Notes: generated by a model not told the origin, from the sequence alone. A stretch of DNA of 64,000 nt from Bog-793 sp963785415 (GCA_963785415.1 CAWAVB010000002.1:1-64000); one strand, 5' to 3'. Positions 39,854-47,608 are shown, counted from the first letter of the stretch. Translations and numbers: made by a program.

Positions 39854-41160
39854 GCCTGCTCCCCGAAACGGCTCGTCACCGACAAGAACCAGTCCTCGAG
39901 CGACGTGCGCACCTCCTGGAGGCTGTAGACGGAGATCCCGACCTCGACCAGTCGGCGGTTCAGCTCGGCGACGGCCTCCCGATTCGTCCCGGCGCGCAGC
40001 GTCACCGTCAGCGACGTCGCGCCCGCGGCGACGTCGGCCGCGAGGTTCGCCGCACCGATGACGCCGGCGGCCTTCGCCGGGTCGTCGCAGTCCACCTGCA
40101 CGACGACGCTCGTCGTGCCGTGCAGTAGCTCCTCGATCGGCCCCTGACGGATGACGCGGCCGCGATCGACGATTGCCACCGCGTTGCACGTGCGCTCGAC
40201 CTCGTCGAGGAGGTGCGACGACAGCATCACGGTCCGGCCCTCAGCGACGAGGCTCTGGATCATGATCCGCATGCTCTGGATGCCGGCCGGGTCGAGCCCG
40301 TTCATCGGCTCGTCCAGTATCAGCAGCTCCGGGTCGCCGAGCAGGCACGCCGCGACCCCGAGGCGCTGGCGCATGCCCATCGAGTACGAAGCGACCTTGT
40401 CGTCAGCCCGATCGGTGAGCCCCACGCGGGCAAGGCCCGGCCCAATCCGGTCTTCGGCGCCGGCGCCGCGTGCCGCAGCGAGCAACAGGAGGTTCTGCCG
40501 CCCGGTGAGGTGATCGTGGAAACGAGGCTCGTCGACGATGGCTCCCACACGGGCGAGCGCCCGGCTGCGCTCGCGGGGCACGGGGACGCCGAGGAGCGAC
40601 ATCGTCCCGCCGTCCGCCCGGGTCAGCCCGAGCAGGGTCCGGATGAGCGTCGTCTTGCCGGCGCCGTTCGGCCCGAGGCAGCCGAAGGCGCTCCCCCGCG
40701 GCACGAGCAGTTCCACGTCGTTGACGGCGACGTTCGTGCCGAAGCGCTTCGTGAGCCCGTGGGTCTCGACGGCCCAGCCTTGGCCGGTGTCCGGAGGACG
40801 CCAGGCGGCCGGCGTCACTGCCGGCTCGAAGGCGGCCCCAGGCCCGCTCGGCGCGGCGAGTCTTGTGCCGACGGGCCCGGCGGGGTCAGCCCGAGCAGGC
40901 TCCGACGGGGGTGGTCCGCCCGGGGAGGCCACGCCGGCGACCCCGGGGGCGGGGGGCGCGACCGCCGTACCCGGCGGTCCGGCTTCCGGGCGGCCCGCGT
41001 GCCGACCCCAGTCGTCCTCCTTGTGACTGGCCTTCCGTCCGCCGCCCCGGCGGAGGGCGACGATGACGATGATGACGACGACGACGAGGACGATGAGCAG
41101 CAAGAACCCGCCGTGGCGCCCGTGCGCCACCGTCGTCGTCGCCGCCGCGAGGGTCAACAC
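39850..41160 (-). CDS. ABC transporter ATPase with an N-terminal membrane anchor
   Basis: This 436-aa protein has a normal ATPase core from about residue 130: Walker A CLGPNGAGKTTLIRTLLGL, signature YSMGMRQRLGVAACLL, Walker B LLILDEPMNGLDPAG, and H-loop SSHLLDEVERTC. Unusually, residues 1-130 precede it: a hydrophobic helix (GGFLLLIVLVVVVIIVIVAL), a basic stretch (RRGGGRKASHKEDD) and a Pro/Ala/Gly-rich linker. ABC ATPases normally start near the core. The extension could tether the ATPase to the membrane. A shorter product from an internal start is also possible. It overlaps the permease gene. Confidence 0.85.
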   Translation of the reverse strand: MLTLAAATTTVAHGRHGGFLLLIVLVVVVIIVIVALRRGGGRKASHKEDDWGRHAGRPEAGPPGTAVAPPAPGVAGVASPGGPPPSEPARADPAGPVGTRLAAPSGPGAAFEPAVTPAAWRPPDTGQGWAVETHGLTKRFGTNVAVNDVELLVPRGSAFGCLGPNGAGKTTLIRTLLGLTRADGGTMSLLGVPVPRERSRALARVGAIVDEPRFHDHLTGRQNLLLLAAARGAGAEDRIGPGLARVGLTDRADDKVASYSMGMRQRLGVAACLLGDPELLILDEPMNGLDPAGIQSMRIMIQSLVAEGRTVMLSSHLLDEVERTCNAVAIVDRGRVIRQGPIEELLHGTTSVVVQVDCDDPAKAAGVIGAANLAADVAAGATSLTVTLRAGTNREAVAELNRRLVEVGISVYSLQEVRTSLEDWFLSVTSRFGEQA

Positions 41161-41203
41161 CGGGGGCCGCGATGCTCAGAGGGGTTCGGGCGAGCTGGTT
41201 CGG

Positions 41204-41800
41204 TCAAGGCAGGAGGGAGCCGTCCGCGACCGCCTGCGCCGTCCCCCGGATCGTCTGGCCGCGCTCCTTGGCGGATTTCTCGATGAAGGCGAACGCCTCG
41301 GGCTCGGTCATGCTGTGGTCGTCCATCAACAGGCCCTTCGCCCGGTCGACGGCGAGGCGCGTCTCCCGCCGCTGGGCAAGACCGATCTCGTCGTCGCTCA
41401 GCGCGGCGAATTCCGCCTCGAGCGCCTGGGCCTCGGCGAAGCGGCCGAGGGCGACCTCGATCGCCGGCAGGAGCTCCTCACGCTGGAACGGCTTCACGAG
41501 GTAGGCCTGCGCGCCCGCGTCACGGGCCCGCTCGATGAAGTTGCGCTCGCTGAACGCGGTCAGAATGACGACGGCCGTGCGCACCGAAGAGTGGATCGCG
41601 GCCGCGGCCTGGAGCCCGTCCATCCCCGGCATCTTGATGTCCAAGATGACGAGGTCGGGATGCAGGTTGCGAACGAGCTCGACGGCCTCGTCGCCCCGGC
41701 CGGTCGAGCCGACGACTTCGAAGCCCTCCTCCGCGAGGATCTCGCACAGGTCGAGCCGCACGACGGCCTCGTCCTCGGCGATCACGACGGTTCTTGCCAC
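41204..41800 (-). CDS. pdtaR: Response regulator with ANTAR RNA-binding domain (PdtaR-like)
   Basis: This 198-aa protein has an N-terminal receiver domain: VVIAEDEAVVRLDLCEILAEEGF with acidic pocket residues, phospho-acceptor Asp in DLVILDIKMPGMDGLQA, and Lys in AYLVKPFQREEL. The C-terminal ANTAR domain (RRETRLAVDRAKGLLMDDHSMTEPEAFAFIEKSAKERGQTI) binds paired hairpins in mRNA to prevent termination. The layout matches mycobacterial PdtaR (Rv1626). Its histidine kinase is not in the window. Confidence 0.9.
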   Translation of the reverse strand: MARTVVIAEDEAVVRLDLCEILAEEGFEVVGSTGRGDEAVELVRNLHPDLVILDIKMPGMDGLQAAAAIHSSVRTAVVILTAFSERNFIERARDAGAQAYLVKPFQREELLPAIEVALGRFAEAQALEAEFAALSDDEIGLAQRRETRLAVDRAKGLLMDDHSMTEPEAFAFIEKSAKERGQTIRGTAQAVADGSLLP

Positions 41801-41887
41801 TTGTCACCCCGTTCCCGTGCTGCCGTTACTGGCGGAATCGACCAACACACAACTGCTTCGACCGATCGCAAAGCTCCGGACCGGACG

Positions 41888-42190
41888 TTAGACGAGGAGT
41901 TCGCCGATCAGCTCATCCTGGGCGCGCTCGAGCTCGGCAATCGACTGGCGCGCCGCGTCGCGGGTGTGCGCCATCTGGTCGGCGTGGCGTTGCGCCTCGG
42001 CAAAGACCTGCGTCGCGAGGGGGGTCTCGGCGACGATCGCCCGCACCTTCGCCTCGTCGGCCTGCTCGACGAGCGCGTCGAGCTGCGCCTCGATCACCTC
42101 GAGCTCGGCTCGCGCCCGGTCGAGGCGCGCCGACACGTCGAACAGCCGCCGCTCTGCGCGTTGGCGGCGATCGGTGAGACCCGGCCGCAT
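41888..42190 (-). CDS. Small coiled-coil protein
   Basis: This protein of about 100 aa (ATG 42190) is almost entirely helical and charged: RAERRLFDVSARLDRARAELEVIEAQLDALVEQADEAKVRAIVAE, and later DAARQSIAELERAQDELIGELL. No family recognised. It lies between menC and pdtaR on the same strand with short gaps, so it may be part of that unit. Confidence 0.65.
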   Translation of the reverse strand: MRPGLTDRRQRAERRLFDVSARLDRARAELEVIEAQLDALVEQADEAKVRAIVAETPLATQVFAEAQRHADQMAHTRDAARQSIAELERAQDELIGELLV

Positions 42191-42200
42191 GGCGGTCAGT

Positions 42201-43325
42201 CTACGACGGCCCGAAGACCCGGCACCTCGCGGTCGCCGCCTCGACGACCGCGGCGTCGAGCGCGACACCGAGGCCCGGCGACGCCGGGACGCGGAGCCCG
42301 CCGTCGACGAGCTCGTGCGGCGCGGTGATGTCGGGACGGAAGTAGCGGTCGGAGGCGCCGAGATCGCCCGGCAGGTCGAATCCGTCAAGGGCGCCGACCG
42401 CGATCGTCGCGGCCCGGGCGAGGCCCGCCTCGAGCATCCCCCCGATCGACAGGTGCATCCCCGCCGCGACGCAGGCGTCGTGGACTCGAACCGCGGCGGC
42501 GATCCCCCCGAGACGGGCGGGTTTCACGACGACACCCGCACAAGCCCGCGCCCGCAACGCCGCCTCCAGCGCGCCCAGCGAGTCGATCGCCTCGTCGAGG
42601 ACGACGGGGGTCGCGCACTCGGCGACGAGGCGCGCCGAACCGGCGAGGTCGTAACGATCGAGCGGCTGCTCGATCGCCGCGAGGCCGAGCGCGTCGATCG
42701 CGCGCAGCGCGGCGCGGTGACCCGTGTCCGTTAGGTCGTAGGAACAGTTGGCGTCGGCGACGAGGATCACGTCCGGGAACTCGCTGCGCAACGCGGCGAG
42801 CGGGACAACGTCGCGCCCGGGGGCGACCTTCAGCTTCACCCGTCGGTAACCGGCCGCGACAGTGGAGCGGGCGGCCGCGACGACCGAGGACGTGACGCCC
42901 ATCCCGAGCGTCGCCCCCGCGGGGATCGTCGGTCGGGTGGCGCCGAGCGACGCGGCGAGCGACTGCCCGGCCGAGCGCAGCTCGGCGTCGAGCAACGCCA
43001 TCTCGAGCGCGGCCTTGGCCATCGGGTTGCCGGGGACCGCGTTCAAGAGCGCGATGGCGTCTTCCGCCGAGCCGAACTCGGCGGGGCGTCCGTCGCCGAG
43101 GAGCAGAGGGATGAGATGCTCGGCGAGCACGGCCTCCGCCCCGTCGGCGTACTCGTCGGTGTAGTTCGGTTCCACCAGCGCGTCGCACTCGCCGTCGCCG
43201 CCGCCGCGCTCCGTCTCGACGTGCACGAGGACGACGGGGCGGCGCTCATGGGTCCCGTTGGCGGTCGCCAGCGGCGACACGAGTTCGAGCTCGAGCCGAC
43301 GGAGCTCGACCGTCCGGATCCTCAT
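42201..43325 (-). CDS. menC: o-Succinylbenzoate synthase (enolase superfamily)
   Basis: This 374-aa enzyme dehydrates SHCHC to o-succinylbenzoate in menaquinone synthesis. The enolase-superfamily catalytic elements are visible: Lys in GYRRVKLKVAPG, metal ligands in LVADANCSYD, AAIEQPLDRYD and PVVLDEAIDS, and the second Lys in VVVKPARLGGI. The N-terminal capping domain starts MRIRTVELRRLELELVSPL. Close relatives can be N-acylamino-acid racemases or dipeptide epimerases, so the exact reaction is inferred from the best motif fit. No other men genes are in the window. Confidence 0.82.
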   Translation of the reverse strand: MRIRTVELRRLELELVSPLATANGTHERRPVVLVHVETERGGGDGECDALVEPNYTDEYADGAEAVLAEHLIPLLLGDGRPAEFGSAEDAIALLNAVPGNPMAKAALEMALLDAELRSAGQSLAASLGATRPTIPAGATLGMGVTSSVVAAARSTVAAGYRRVKLKVAPGRDVVPLAALRSEFPDVILVADANCSYDLTDTGHRAALRAIDALGLAAIEQPLDRYDLAGSARLVAECATPVVLDEAIDSLGALEAALRARACAGVVVKPARLGGIAAAVRVHDACVAAGMHLSIGGMLEAGLARAATIAVGALDGFDLPGDLGASDRYFRPDITAPHELVDGGLRVPASPGLGVALDAAVVEAATARCRVFGPS

Positions 43326-43370
43326 CGCGCCAGGTTCGCGCCTCGCCCGCGGCGCCGGCGAGCGGCCCGG

Positions 43371-43640
43371 TTATCGCTGGGCGTGCGCGAGCACCTCACC
43401 GACCTCGACGACGCCGGCTGTCACGGAGCCATGGGGCATTCCGTGGACGATGTCGACGAGTTCCTGGGCGGACAGCTCGTTCTCGAACAAGACCAACGCG
43501 GTGCCTTTGTCGTGCGACGTCGCGAGCCAGTAGCCGGCGACGAACCCCGGCATGGCGCGGATCTGGTCCACCAGACCACCGAGCTCCTGGTCGGCGGCAG
43601 CCCGGTCGTTGAACGTCGCCGGGATGACGACTCCGTGCAT
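43371..43640 (-). CDS. Antibiotic-monooxygenase-like (ABM fold) small protein
   Basis: This protein of about 89 aa (ATG 43640) has the ferredoxin-like dimeric barrel pattern: MHGVVIPATFNDRAAADQELGGLVDQIRAMPGFVAGYWLATSHDKGTALVLFENELSAQELVDIV. Such proteins are often small monooxygenases or stress-related binding proteins. No catalytic residue can be assigned. It lies between menC and tRNA-Leu. Confidence 0.65.
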   Translation of the reverse strand: MHGVVIPATFNDRAAADQELGGLVDQIRAMPGFVAGYWLATSHDKGTALVLFENELSAQELVDIVHGMPHGSVTAGVVEVGEVLAHAQR

Positions 43641-43770
43641 GATGCCCCCCTCGTCAGTGCCCACCTTCACCTGCGGGGAGGCTAACGGCGCAGCGACGGA
43701 ACGCTGTCCGCGAGCGGTCGACGAAGGACGGCACGCCGGTCGGTAACCTTGGTTGATCGACAGCCGTCAG

Positions 43771-43853
<83 letters not shown>

Positions 43854-43902
43854 CCGAGTATTCCCAGGTCAGTCCGATTAAAGTCGCCCAAATCGGGCGC
43901 TG

Positions 43903-43922
43903 TGGTCACAGCTTGGTCACAA
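43903..43922 (+). repeat. Left arm-type direct repeats (TGGTCACA)
   Basis: TGGTCACA at 43903-43910 and TGGTCACAA at 43914-43922 lie 47 bp inside attL with an 11-bp period. The same motif pair recurs near attR. This layout fits integrase arm-binding sites (inference). Confidence 0.55.
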
Positions 43923-43943
43923 CCAGCGGGCTGGTCCTCTCGG

Positions 43944-44255
43944 TCAGTGCTTCCACACGACGGCAGCCACGAGGTTGATCACCGCAGTCGCGAGCGCTGA
44001 GACACCGACGACCGCCGCCACAAATCGGCCGCCTTGAACCCGCTGCCTGGTGGCTCTGGCCCGCCGGGTCTCGGCTGAAAAGGCTTTGGCAGCCTCCTCG
44101 CAGAAGAGGACCACGATCACGAGGACCAACACGAATCCAACCGTCTTAAGGATCCCGTTCCATGGACTTCCCACGTGCCAGATGAACGTTGAACTGGCCG
44201 AGACCGCTGCGAGGATCCCGAGAAACAGCGGGCCGCCGAATGAGCCACCCAACAA
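43944..44255 (-). CDS. Small membrane protein of the integrated element
   Basis: This 103-aa protein (TTG start at 44255) has three predicted membrane helices: FLGILAAVSASSTFIW, ILKTVGFVLVLVIVVLFC and FVAAVVGVSALATAVINLVAAVV. A basic cytoplasmic loop (AETRRARATRQRVQG) separates helices 2 and 3. No family recognised. It is the only minus-strand gene at the left end of the element and overlaps, in antisense, the region before the phage-like remnant. Confidence 0.5.
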   Translation of the reverse strand: MLGGSFGGPLFLGILAAVSASSTFIWHVGSPWNGILKTVGFVLVLVIVVLFCEEAAKAFSAETRRARATRQRVQGGRFVAAVVGVSALATAVINLVAAVVWKH

Positions 44256-44259
44256 CTAC

Positions 44260-44322
44260 ACGCAGCCCACCGTGACCGACGGGGGGGTCACCTGGGTGCT
44301 CGTCGCGTACAACGACGAGTAA
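44260..44322 (+). pseudogene. C-terminal remnant resembling a phage structural protein
   Basis: The frame ending at 44322 finishes with YTQPTVTDGGVTWVLVAYN plus a short tail. The TVTDGGVTW type of motif is common near the end of phage head or tail proteins and related repeats (from memory). Upstream of about 44255 the frame loses protein character. I read it as the 3' stub of a deleted phage gene. The evidence is short. Confidence 0.35.
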
Positions 44323-44328
44323 GCCGCC

Positions 44329-44499
44329 GTGCGAACCTTCCCTCCTCGCGCCTACCGGGACGCCGCGGCGCTCGTGGCTGCCGAGTTCCAAGAGGACATG
44401 GACTCTTTCGAGACGATCCTCGACGAGGCCGGGCCGGCTCTCGCCCGCCCGGGCGTCAAGATGCTGCTCGGCGCGCTCGGGCGCGCCGTGATCGCGTGA
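44329..44499 (+). CDS. Small hypothetical protein after the phage-like remnant
   Basis: A GTG-started ORF of 56 aa begins 6 bp after the remnant's stop: MRTFPPRAYRDAAALVAAEFQEDMDSFETILDEAGPALARPGVKMLLGALGRAVIA. It is helical and acidic in the middle. The tight spacing suggests the two once formed an operon. No family recognised. Confidence 0.45.
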   Translation: MRTFPPRAYRDAAALVAAEFQEDMDSFETILDEAGPALARPGVKMLLGALGRAVIA

Positions 44500-44504
44500 C
44501 ACCA

Positions 44505-44510
44505 TACGCT
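44505..44510 (+). promoter_or_regulatory. Leaderless -10 box (TACGCT)
   Basis: TACGCT is followed by 7 nt and the GTG start at 44518. No ribosome-binding site is visible, which supports a leaderless transcript. Confidence 0.45.
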
Positions 44511-44517
44511 TTGCCTC

Positions 44518-45036
44518 GTGACAGGCACTCGCCCCATACCGGGTCCGTCTGTCGAGGTGGCGGCGTGGAATCAAATCAAGCACTGGATGCTCGCGGTCGA
44601 GACTCAGCACGAGCGCGTTATGGCTGGGCCGCCCGTCGGCCTTCCACGCGGCGAGGTGCCCAGAGTGCAGGCCGACATGACGCTTTACATCTTGGCCCTC
44701 TACCTCCTCCGACGTGCGGTCGTATTTGCGTCGAGAGAGGCGGCCGGTGGGGAAGCACTCCTCGAGGCAATCTCAGCATTCGACCAAGCGGTGCCGGACC
44801 TGATCTACACCCGCGACTTCATCGAGCACTTCGATGACTGGGAACGGGGCGAGGGTCGCAGACAGTCTGTGGGCGAGGACTTTATTCGTGGGCTCGGCAT
44901 GTCAACTATCGACGTGAGTTTCGGCCACGCGGGTCGCGGCATCGGCACCTTCGTATCGACTCCGGCCGCGCGGACTCTGTTCAATGCTGCCAGGGACGTT
45001 CTCGAACTTCTACCGCCTCAGTGGCGCAGACAGTGA
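44518..45036 (+). CDS. Hypothetical protein of the integrated element
   Basis: This 172-aa mostly helical soluble protein starts at GTG 44518. Segments include WNQIKHWMLAVETQHERVM, ADMTLYILALYLLRRAVVFA and ALLEAISAFDQAVPDLIYTRDFIEHFDDWERGEGRR. No family recognised. The helix content and a conserved-looking RDFIEHFDDWERG segment would suit a nucleic-acid or defence-type accessory protein, but that is speculation. The next gene overlaps its end by 16 bp. Confidence 0.6.
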   Translation: MTGTRPIPGPSVEVAAWNQIKHWMLAVETQHERVMAGPPVGLPRGEVPRVQADMTLYILALYLLRRAVVFASREAAGGEALLEAISAFDQAVPDLIYTRDFIEHFDDWERGEGRRQSVGEDFIRGLGMSTIDVSFGHAGRGIGTFVSTPAARTLFNAARDVLELLPPQWRRQ

Positions 45037-45275
45037 CCACCGGAGCAGGAGAGTTCGAGCGACTGGTCGAGTTCCGAACTGAGCAGCGCGGGTATTTGGG
45101 CGCTACGGCGCGCGTGCGCCTACCTGTCCGAATTCATCTCGCGATTGTCGGCAGCGAAACAACGCTGTGCGGTCGGAAACGCGCCGAGCTGGAAAAGGCC
45201 GAAGCCGAGGTCGGAGGGTACAGAGCGCTTTGCGTCGTGTGCCGAGGGGCCCGCACACGGATGGAGAATCCCTAG
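45021..45275 (+). CDS. Small Cys-containing (TLCG...CVVC) protein
   Basis: This 84-aa protein starts at GTG 45021, overlapping the upstream gene. It has RIHLAIVGSETTLCGRKR followed by ALCVVCRGARTR. His, TLCG and a CXXC pair suggest a small zinc-binding module. The minus-strand gene at 48,304 has the same layout. The stop codon lies inside the CCTAGACGTCTAG palindrome that carries the IS1380 target. Confidence 0.55.
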   Translation: MAQTVTTGAGEFERLVEFRTEQRGYLGATARVRLPVRIHLAIVGSETTLCGRKRAELEKAEAEVGGYRALCVVCRGARTRMENP

Positions 45276-45283
45276 ACGTCTAG
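45271..45283. promoter_or_regulatory. Operator palindrome copy 1, split by IS1380
   Basis: CCTAGACGTCTAG is interrupted by the IS1380 insertion at its right-hand CTAG. The continuation (CTAGGCATTTGCCG) is found after the element at 46,963. Removing the IS and one CTAG rebuilds CCTAGACGTCTAGG exactly as in copy 2 (47,346-47,359). In the undisturbed state it would lie just upstream of the -10 box of the gene at 47,007. Confidence 0.65.
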
Positions 45284-45335
45284 CTCTGATCGTTCACGAG
45301 ACCGTGTGAGCTGACCGGCGCGTATCCGCGAAAAG

Positions 45336-45394
45336 GCCCTTCTTGCAGGGGAGACTGTTGTTGACAAAGCAACGTCCACCCCAACAAGAAGGGC
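45336..45394 (+). promoter_or_regulatory. Transposase leader hairpin that can mask the ribosome-binding site
   Basis: GCCCTTCTTG (45,336-45,345) pairs with CAAGAAGGGC (45,385-45,394). The second arm contains the AGAAGGG Shine-Dalgarno sequence 10 nt before the transposase ATG. Read-through transcripts entering from outside would fold and block translation, while initiation inside the hairpin would not. The same structure is in copy A (3,533-3,591). Confidence 0.5.
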
Positions 45395-45403
45395 ACTTCC
45401 GAG

Positions 45404-46774
45404 ATGGAAACTACCAGCGCGCGGTCGGTCGTCGTGGAACCCGGTGGAACGGGTGTCGTCGCTCACGTCGGGCTGCACTCTCTTTGTGCCTTCGCCGACC
45501 GGTTGGGCCTCGGTGATTCGCTCTCGTCCGCGATCCCCGTTCGCGGTGAGCGCTCTCCGCTGCACGACCGCGGCAAGGTGCTCGTGCACCAGATGGCGGT
45601 GCTCGCCGGCGGCGGCGAGAGCTGCGCGGACGTCGAGTACCTCCGCGCCGAGGAGACGCTGTTCGGGTTCGTCCCCTCGGACTCGACGGTGTGGCGCACC
45701 TTCCACGAGATCGCACCGACGACGCGCGCCGCGCTGAAGGTGTCGCTCGCCGAAGTGCGGGAGAAGGTCTGGCGTCGTTTGGCAGCGACGACTGGGACCG
45801 ATCCCGTTGTGCTCGACATCGACGCCTCTCTCGTCGAGGTCCACAATGAGGGGAAGGAGGGCACCGGCCCGAACTACAAGGGCGGGTATGGCTTCCATCC
45901 GCTCCTTCTGTTCGCGGACGCGACGGGCGAGGCGCTGTCTTCGATGCTGCGCCCGGGCAACGCGGGGGCGAACACCGTCGCGGACCACCTCGTCGTTCTC
46001 GACGAGGGCGTCGCCCAGTTGCCAGACGAGATCGCATCGGGGCACCACCTCGACGACGAGCGCTCCCTCGTCGGTCGCGAGGTCGTGATCCGCTCGGACT
46101 CGGCCGGCTGCACCGAGGACTTCCTTTCCGGATGTCGGGCGCGCAACATCGGCTTTTCGGTCGTCGCGCGGCGAAACGCCCAGGTGGAGGCGGCGATCTT
46201 CGACGCGATCGGGATGGAAAAGTGCTGGGCCCCGGCGGTCCGCCAGGACGGAGAGCTGCGCGAAGGCGCGGCGGTGATCGAGCTCACCAGTCTGGTCGAC
46301 CTGCCCGCCTATCCCGAGGGCACTCGCCTCATCGTCCGGCGTGAGCCGCTCCATCCCGGTGCGCAGCAGAGCCTCTTCCCCTCCTTGGAGTTCCGCTACT
46401 GGGGCTTCTACACCGACCAGGCCGGCGACCCCGTCGTCCTCGACGCCTTCATGCGCGCCCACGCGCACGTCGAGGAGCACATCTCGAGGCTGAAGGACTC
46501 CGGGCTCTGCCGCTTCCCGTTCTCGGATCTCGAGGCCAACAGAAACTGGCTCTTCGCCGTGTGCGCCGCAGCCGATCTCGTGCGCTGGTTCCAGCTGCTC
46601 TGCTTGGACGGTGACCTCCAGCTCGCCCGGCCGAAGGCGCTGCGGTGGTCGTTCTTCCACGCGCCGGGCCGCCTCGTCCGCTCGGCGCGTCGTGAGATCG
46701 TCCGCATCCTCGATGGCTGGCCGACGGCGGACGACCTCCTCGCCGCCTACCGGCGCATCGCGCTTCTCACCTGA
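45404..46774 (+). CDS. IS1380-family transposase (copy B)
   Basis: This is the second copy of the 456-aa IS1380-type DDE transposase, with a protein sequence identical to that at 2,153-3,523. The ATG at 45404 follows an AGAAGGG ribosome-binding site. The Asp in VVLDIDASL, the Asp in VVIRSDSAG and the later acidic helix are all present, so both copies should be active. Confidence 0.9.
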   Translation: METTSARSVVVEPGGTGVVAHVGLHSLCAFADRLGLGDSLSSAIPVRGERSPLHDRGKVLVHQMAVLAGGGESCADVEYLRAEETLFGFVPSDSTVWRTFHEIAPTTRAALKVSLAEVREKVWRRLAATTGTDPVVLDIDASLVEVHNEGKEGTGPNYKGGYGFHPLLLFADATGEALSSMLRPGNAGANTVADHLVVLDEGVAQLPDEIASGHHLDDERSLVGREVVIRSDSAGCTEDFLSGCRARNIGFSVVARRNAQVEAAIFDAIGMEKCWAPAVRQDGELREGAAVIELTSLVDLPAYPEGTRLIVRREPLHPGAQQSLFPSLEFRYWGFYTDQAGDPVVLDAFMRAHAHVEEHISRLKDSGLCRFPFSDLEANRNWLFAVCAAADLVRWFQLLCLDGDLQLARPKALRWSFFHAPGRLVRSARREIVRILDGWPTADDLLAAYRRIALLT

Positions 46775-46966
46775 CCGCCTCCACCCCGACGCGTCGGGCA
46801 TCGGGTGGTCCTGTCGCGTCCATCCGCCAGCCGGGAGCGATCTGCACCGGCGAAATGGCGAGCGACTCCACGGCTGAGTTGCCGAAATCAGCAAACCTCG
46901 GTCGAGGGTCCGTTGCTCAATGCGCGGACAACCTGTTCAGGCATTCTCGTGAACGATCGGAGCTAG

Positions 46967-47006
46967 GCATTTGCCGCGGCGTAGGCTCGGGACGAAAGGG
47001 GACACG
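46967..47006 (+). promoter_or_regulatory. Promoter module of gene 47,007 (after the split palindrome)
   Basis: After the CTAGG half of the palindrome come 14 nt, then TAGGCT, then GACGAAAGGGGACACG and the ATG at 47007. The same 14-nt spacing to TAGGCT follows the intact palindrome at 47,346. TAGGCT fits a -10 box. The insertion removed the upstream half of the operator and any -35 region. Confidence 0.5.
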
Positions 47007-47327
47007 ATGAAGATCGAATACTCCGGACCCCGAGGCGGTGCGGTGCAGCTGACCCGACACCTCGCCGACGCGGGGATCGAGATTGTCAAGCAAGAGAAGT
47101 CGTCGGGCGGCGGATTCGAGAAGCGCGGCGGAGTAGGCCCGGCGCCCGAGCCACTCGTGCACGTGACTTACATTCTCGGATGGATGGTCGGCGCGGGAGC
47201 AGCGGGAGAGATTGGTCGTCAGCTAATGAGTGCCGCCATTGAGGGGATAAAGGCGCGGGTCGAATCCGCGACTCATGGACGAGGGAAGATCACCGTGCGC
47301 GAGGAGGAGGAAGACGCCTCCGAATGA
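47007..47327 (+). CDS. Small hypothetical protein with a hydrophobic centre
   Basis: This protein of about 106 aa starts at ATG 47007, chosen because a GAAAGGGG ribosome-binding site and the conserved promoter module precede it. It reads MKIEYSGPRGGAVQLTRHLADAGIEIVKQEKSSGGG, then a hydrophobic stretch (HVTYILGWMVGAGAAGEIGRQLMSAAIEGIKARV) and an acidic tail (VREEEEDASE). A membrane or pore-like helix is possible. No family recognised. Confidence 0.55.
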   Translation: MKIEYSGPRGGAVQLTRHLADAGIEIVKQEKSSGGGFEKRGGVGPAPEPLVHVTYILGWMVGAGAAGEIGRQLMSAAIEGIKARVESATHGRGKITVREEEEDASE

Positions 47328-47345
47328 CGGGCGCGCCGCAAAGTT

Positions 47346-47359
47346 CCTAGACGTCTAGG
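47346..47359. promoter_or_regulatory. Operator palindrome copy 2 (CCTAGACGTCTAGG)
   Basis: A perfect 14-bp palindrome is followed after 14 nt (including GTAGG) by TAGGCT, then a GGGGGAAGGGG ribosome-binding site and the ATG at 47399. It matches the reconstructed copy 1 in sequence and spacing. It overlaps where a -35 box should lie, so a dimeric regulator binding here could control both genes. Confidence 0.6.
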
Positions 47360-47398
47360 CGATTCGCCGTAGGTAGGCTCGCGGGGGAAGGGGTCACC

Positions 47399-47572
47399 AT
47401 GGCGAGATCACTCACGAGTCAGCTCTACCGGGCTGCGCGCTTTTCGAACAACCTCCGCGCCGCCTCGCGGGGTCCGGGCGCCTACGCGAAGCGGGTCGTG
47501 CGCCGGAAGGCTTACGGCCGGTCGATGGGGCTCACTGGCTCGATCCTCAAAGCGTTTGGGCTGCGAAAGTAG
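47399..47572 (+). CDS. Small basic protein (57 aa)
   Basis: ATG 47399 follows a strong GGGGGAAGGGG ribosome-binding site and the palindromic operator module. The product is MARSLTSQLYRAARFSNNLRAASRGPGAYAKRVVRRKAYGRSMGLTGSILKAFGLRK. It is highly basic, with one amphipathic helix. Similar tiny proteins occur in actinobacterial phages and mobile elements (from memory). Function unknown; nucleic-acid or membrane binding is possible. Confidence 0.6.
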   Translation: MARSLTSQLYRAARFSNNLRAASRGPGAYAKRVVRRKAYGRSMGLTGSILKAFGLRK

Positions 47573-47608
47573 CCGCACTCTCACCCCTCGCCCGCCGTTT
47601 GCGTCGAT

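Larger units (their letters stand above)
45284..46962 (+). mobile_element. IS1380-family insertion sequence, copy B (1,679 bp)
   Basis: It has the same length, ends and transposase as copy A but lies in the opposite orientation. CTAG flanks both sides (45,280-45,283 and 46,963-46,966) as a target duplication. It inserted in one arm of the CCTAGACGTCTAGG palindrome of the tRNA-Leu element, so it arrived after that element. Confidence 0.88.

Noticed and set aside
44146..44610. 154-aa minus-strand frame in the integrated element
   Set aside because: It overlaps better-supported genes on both strands and its composition is typical of antisense shadow frames.
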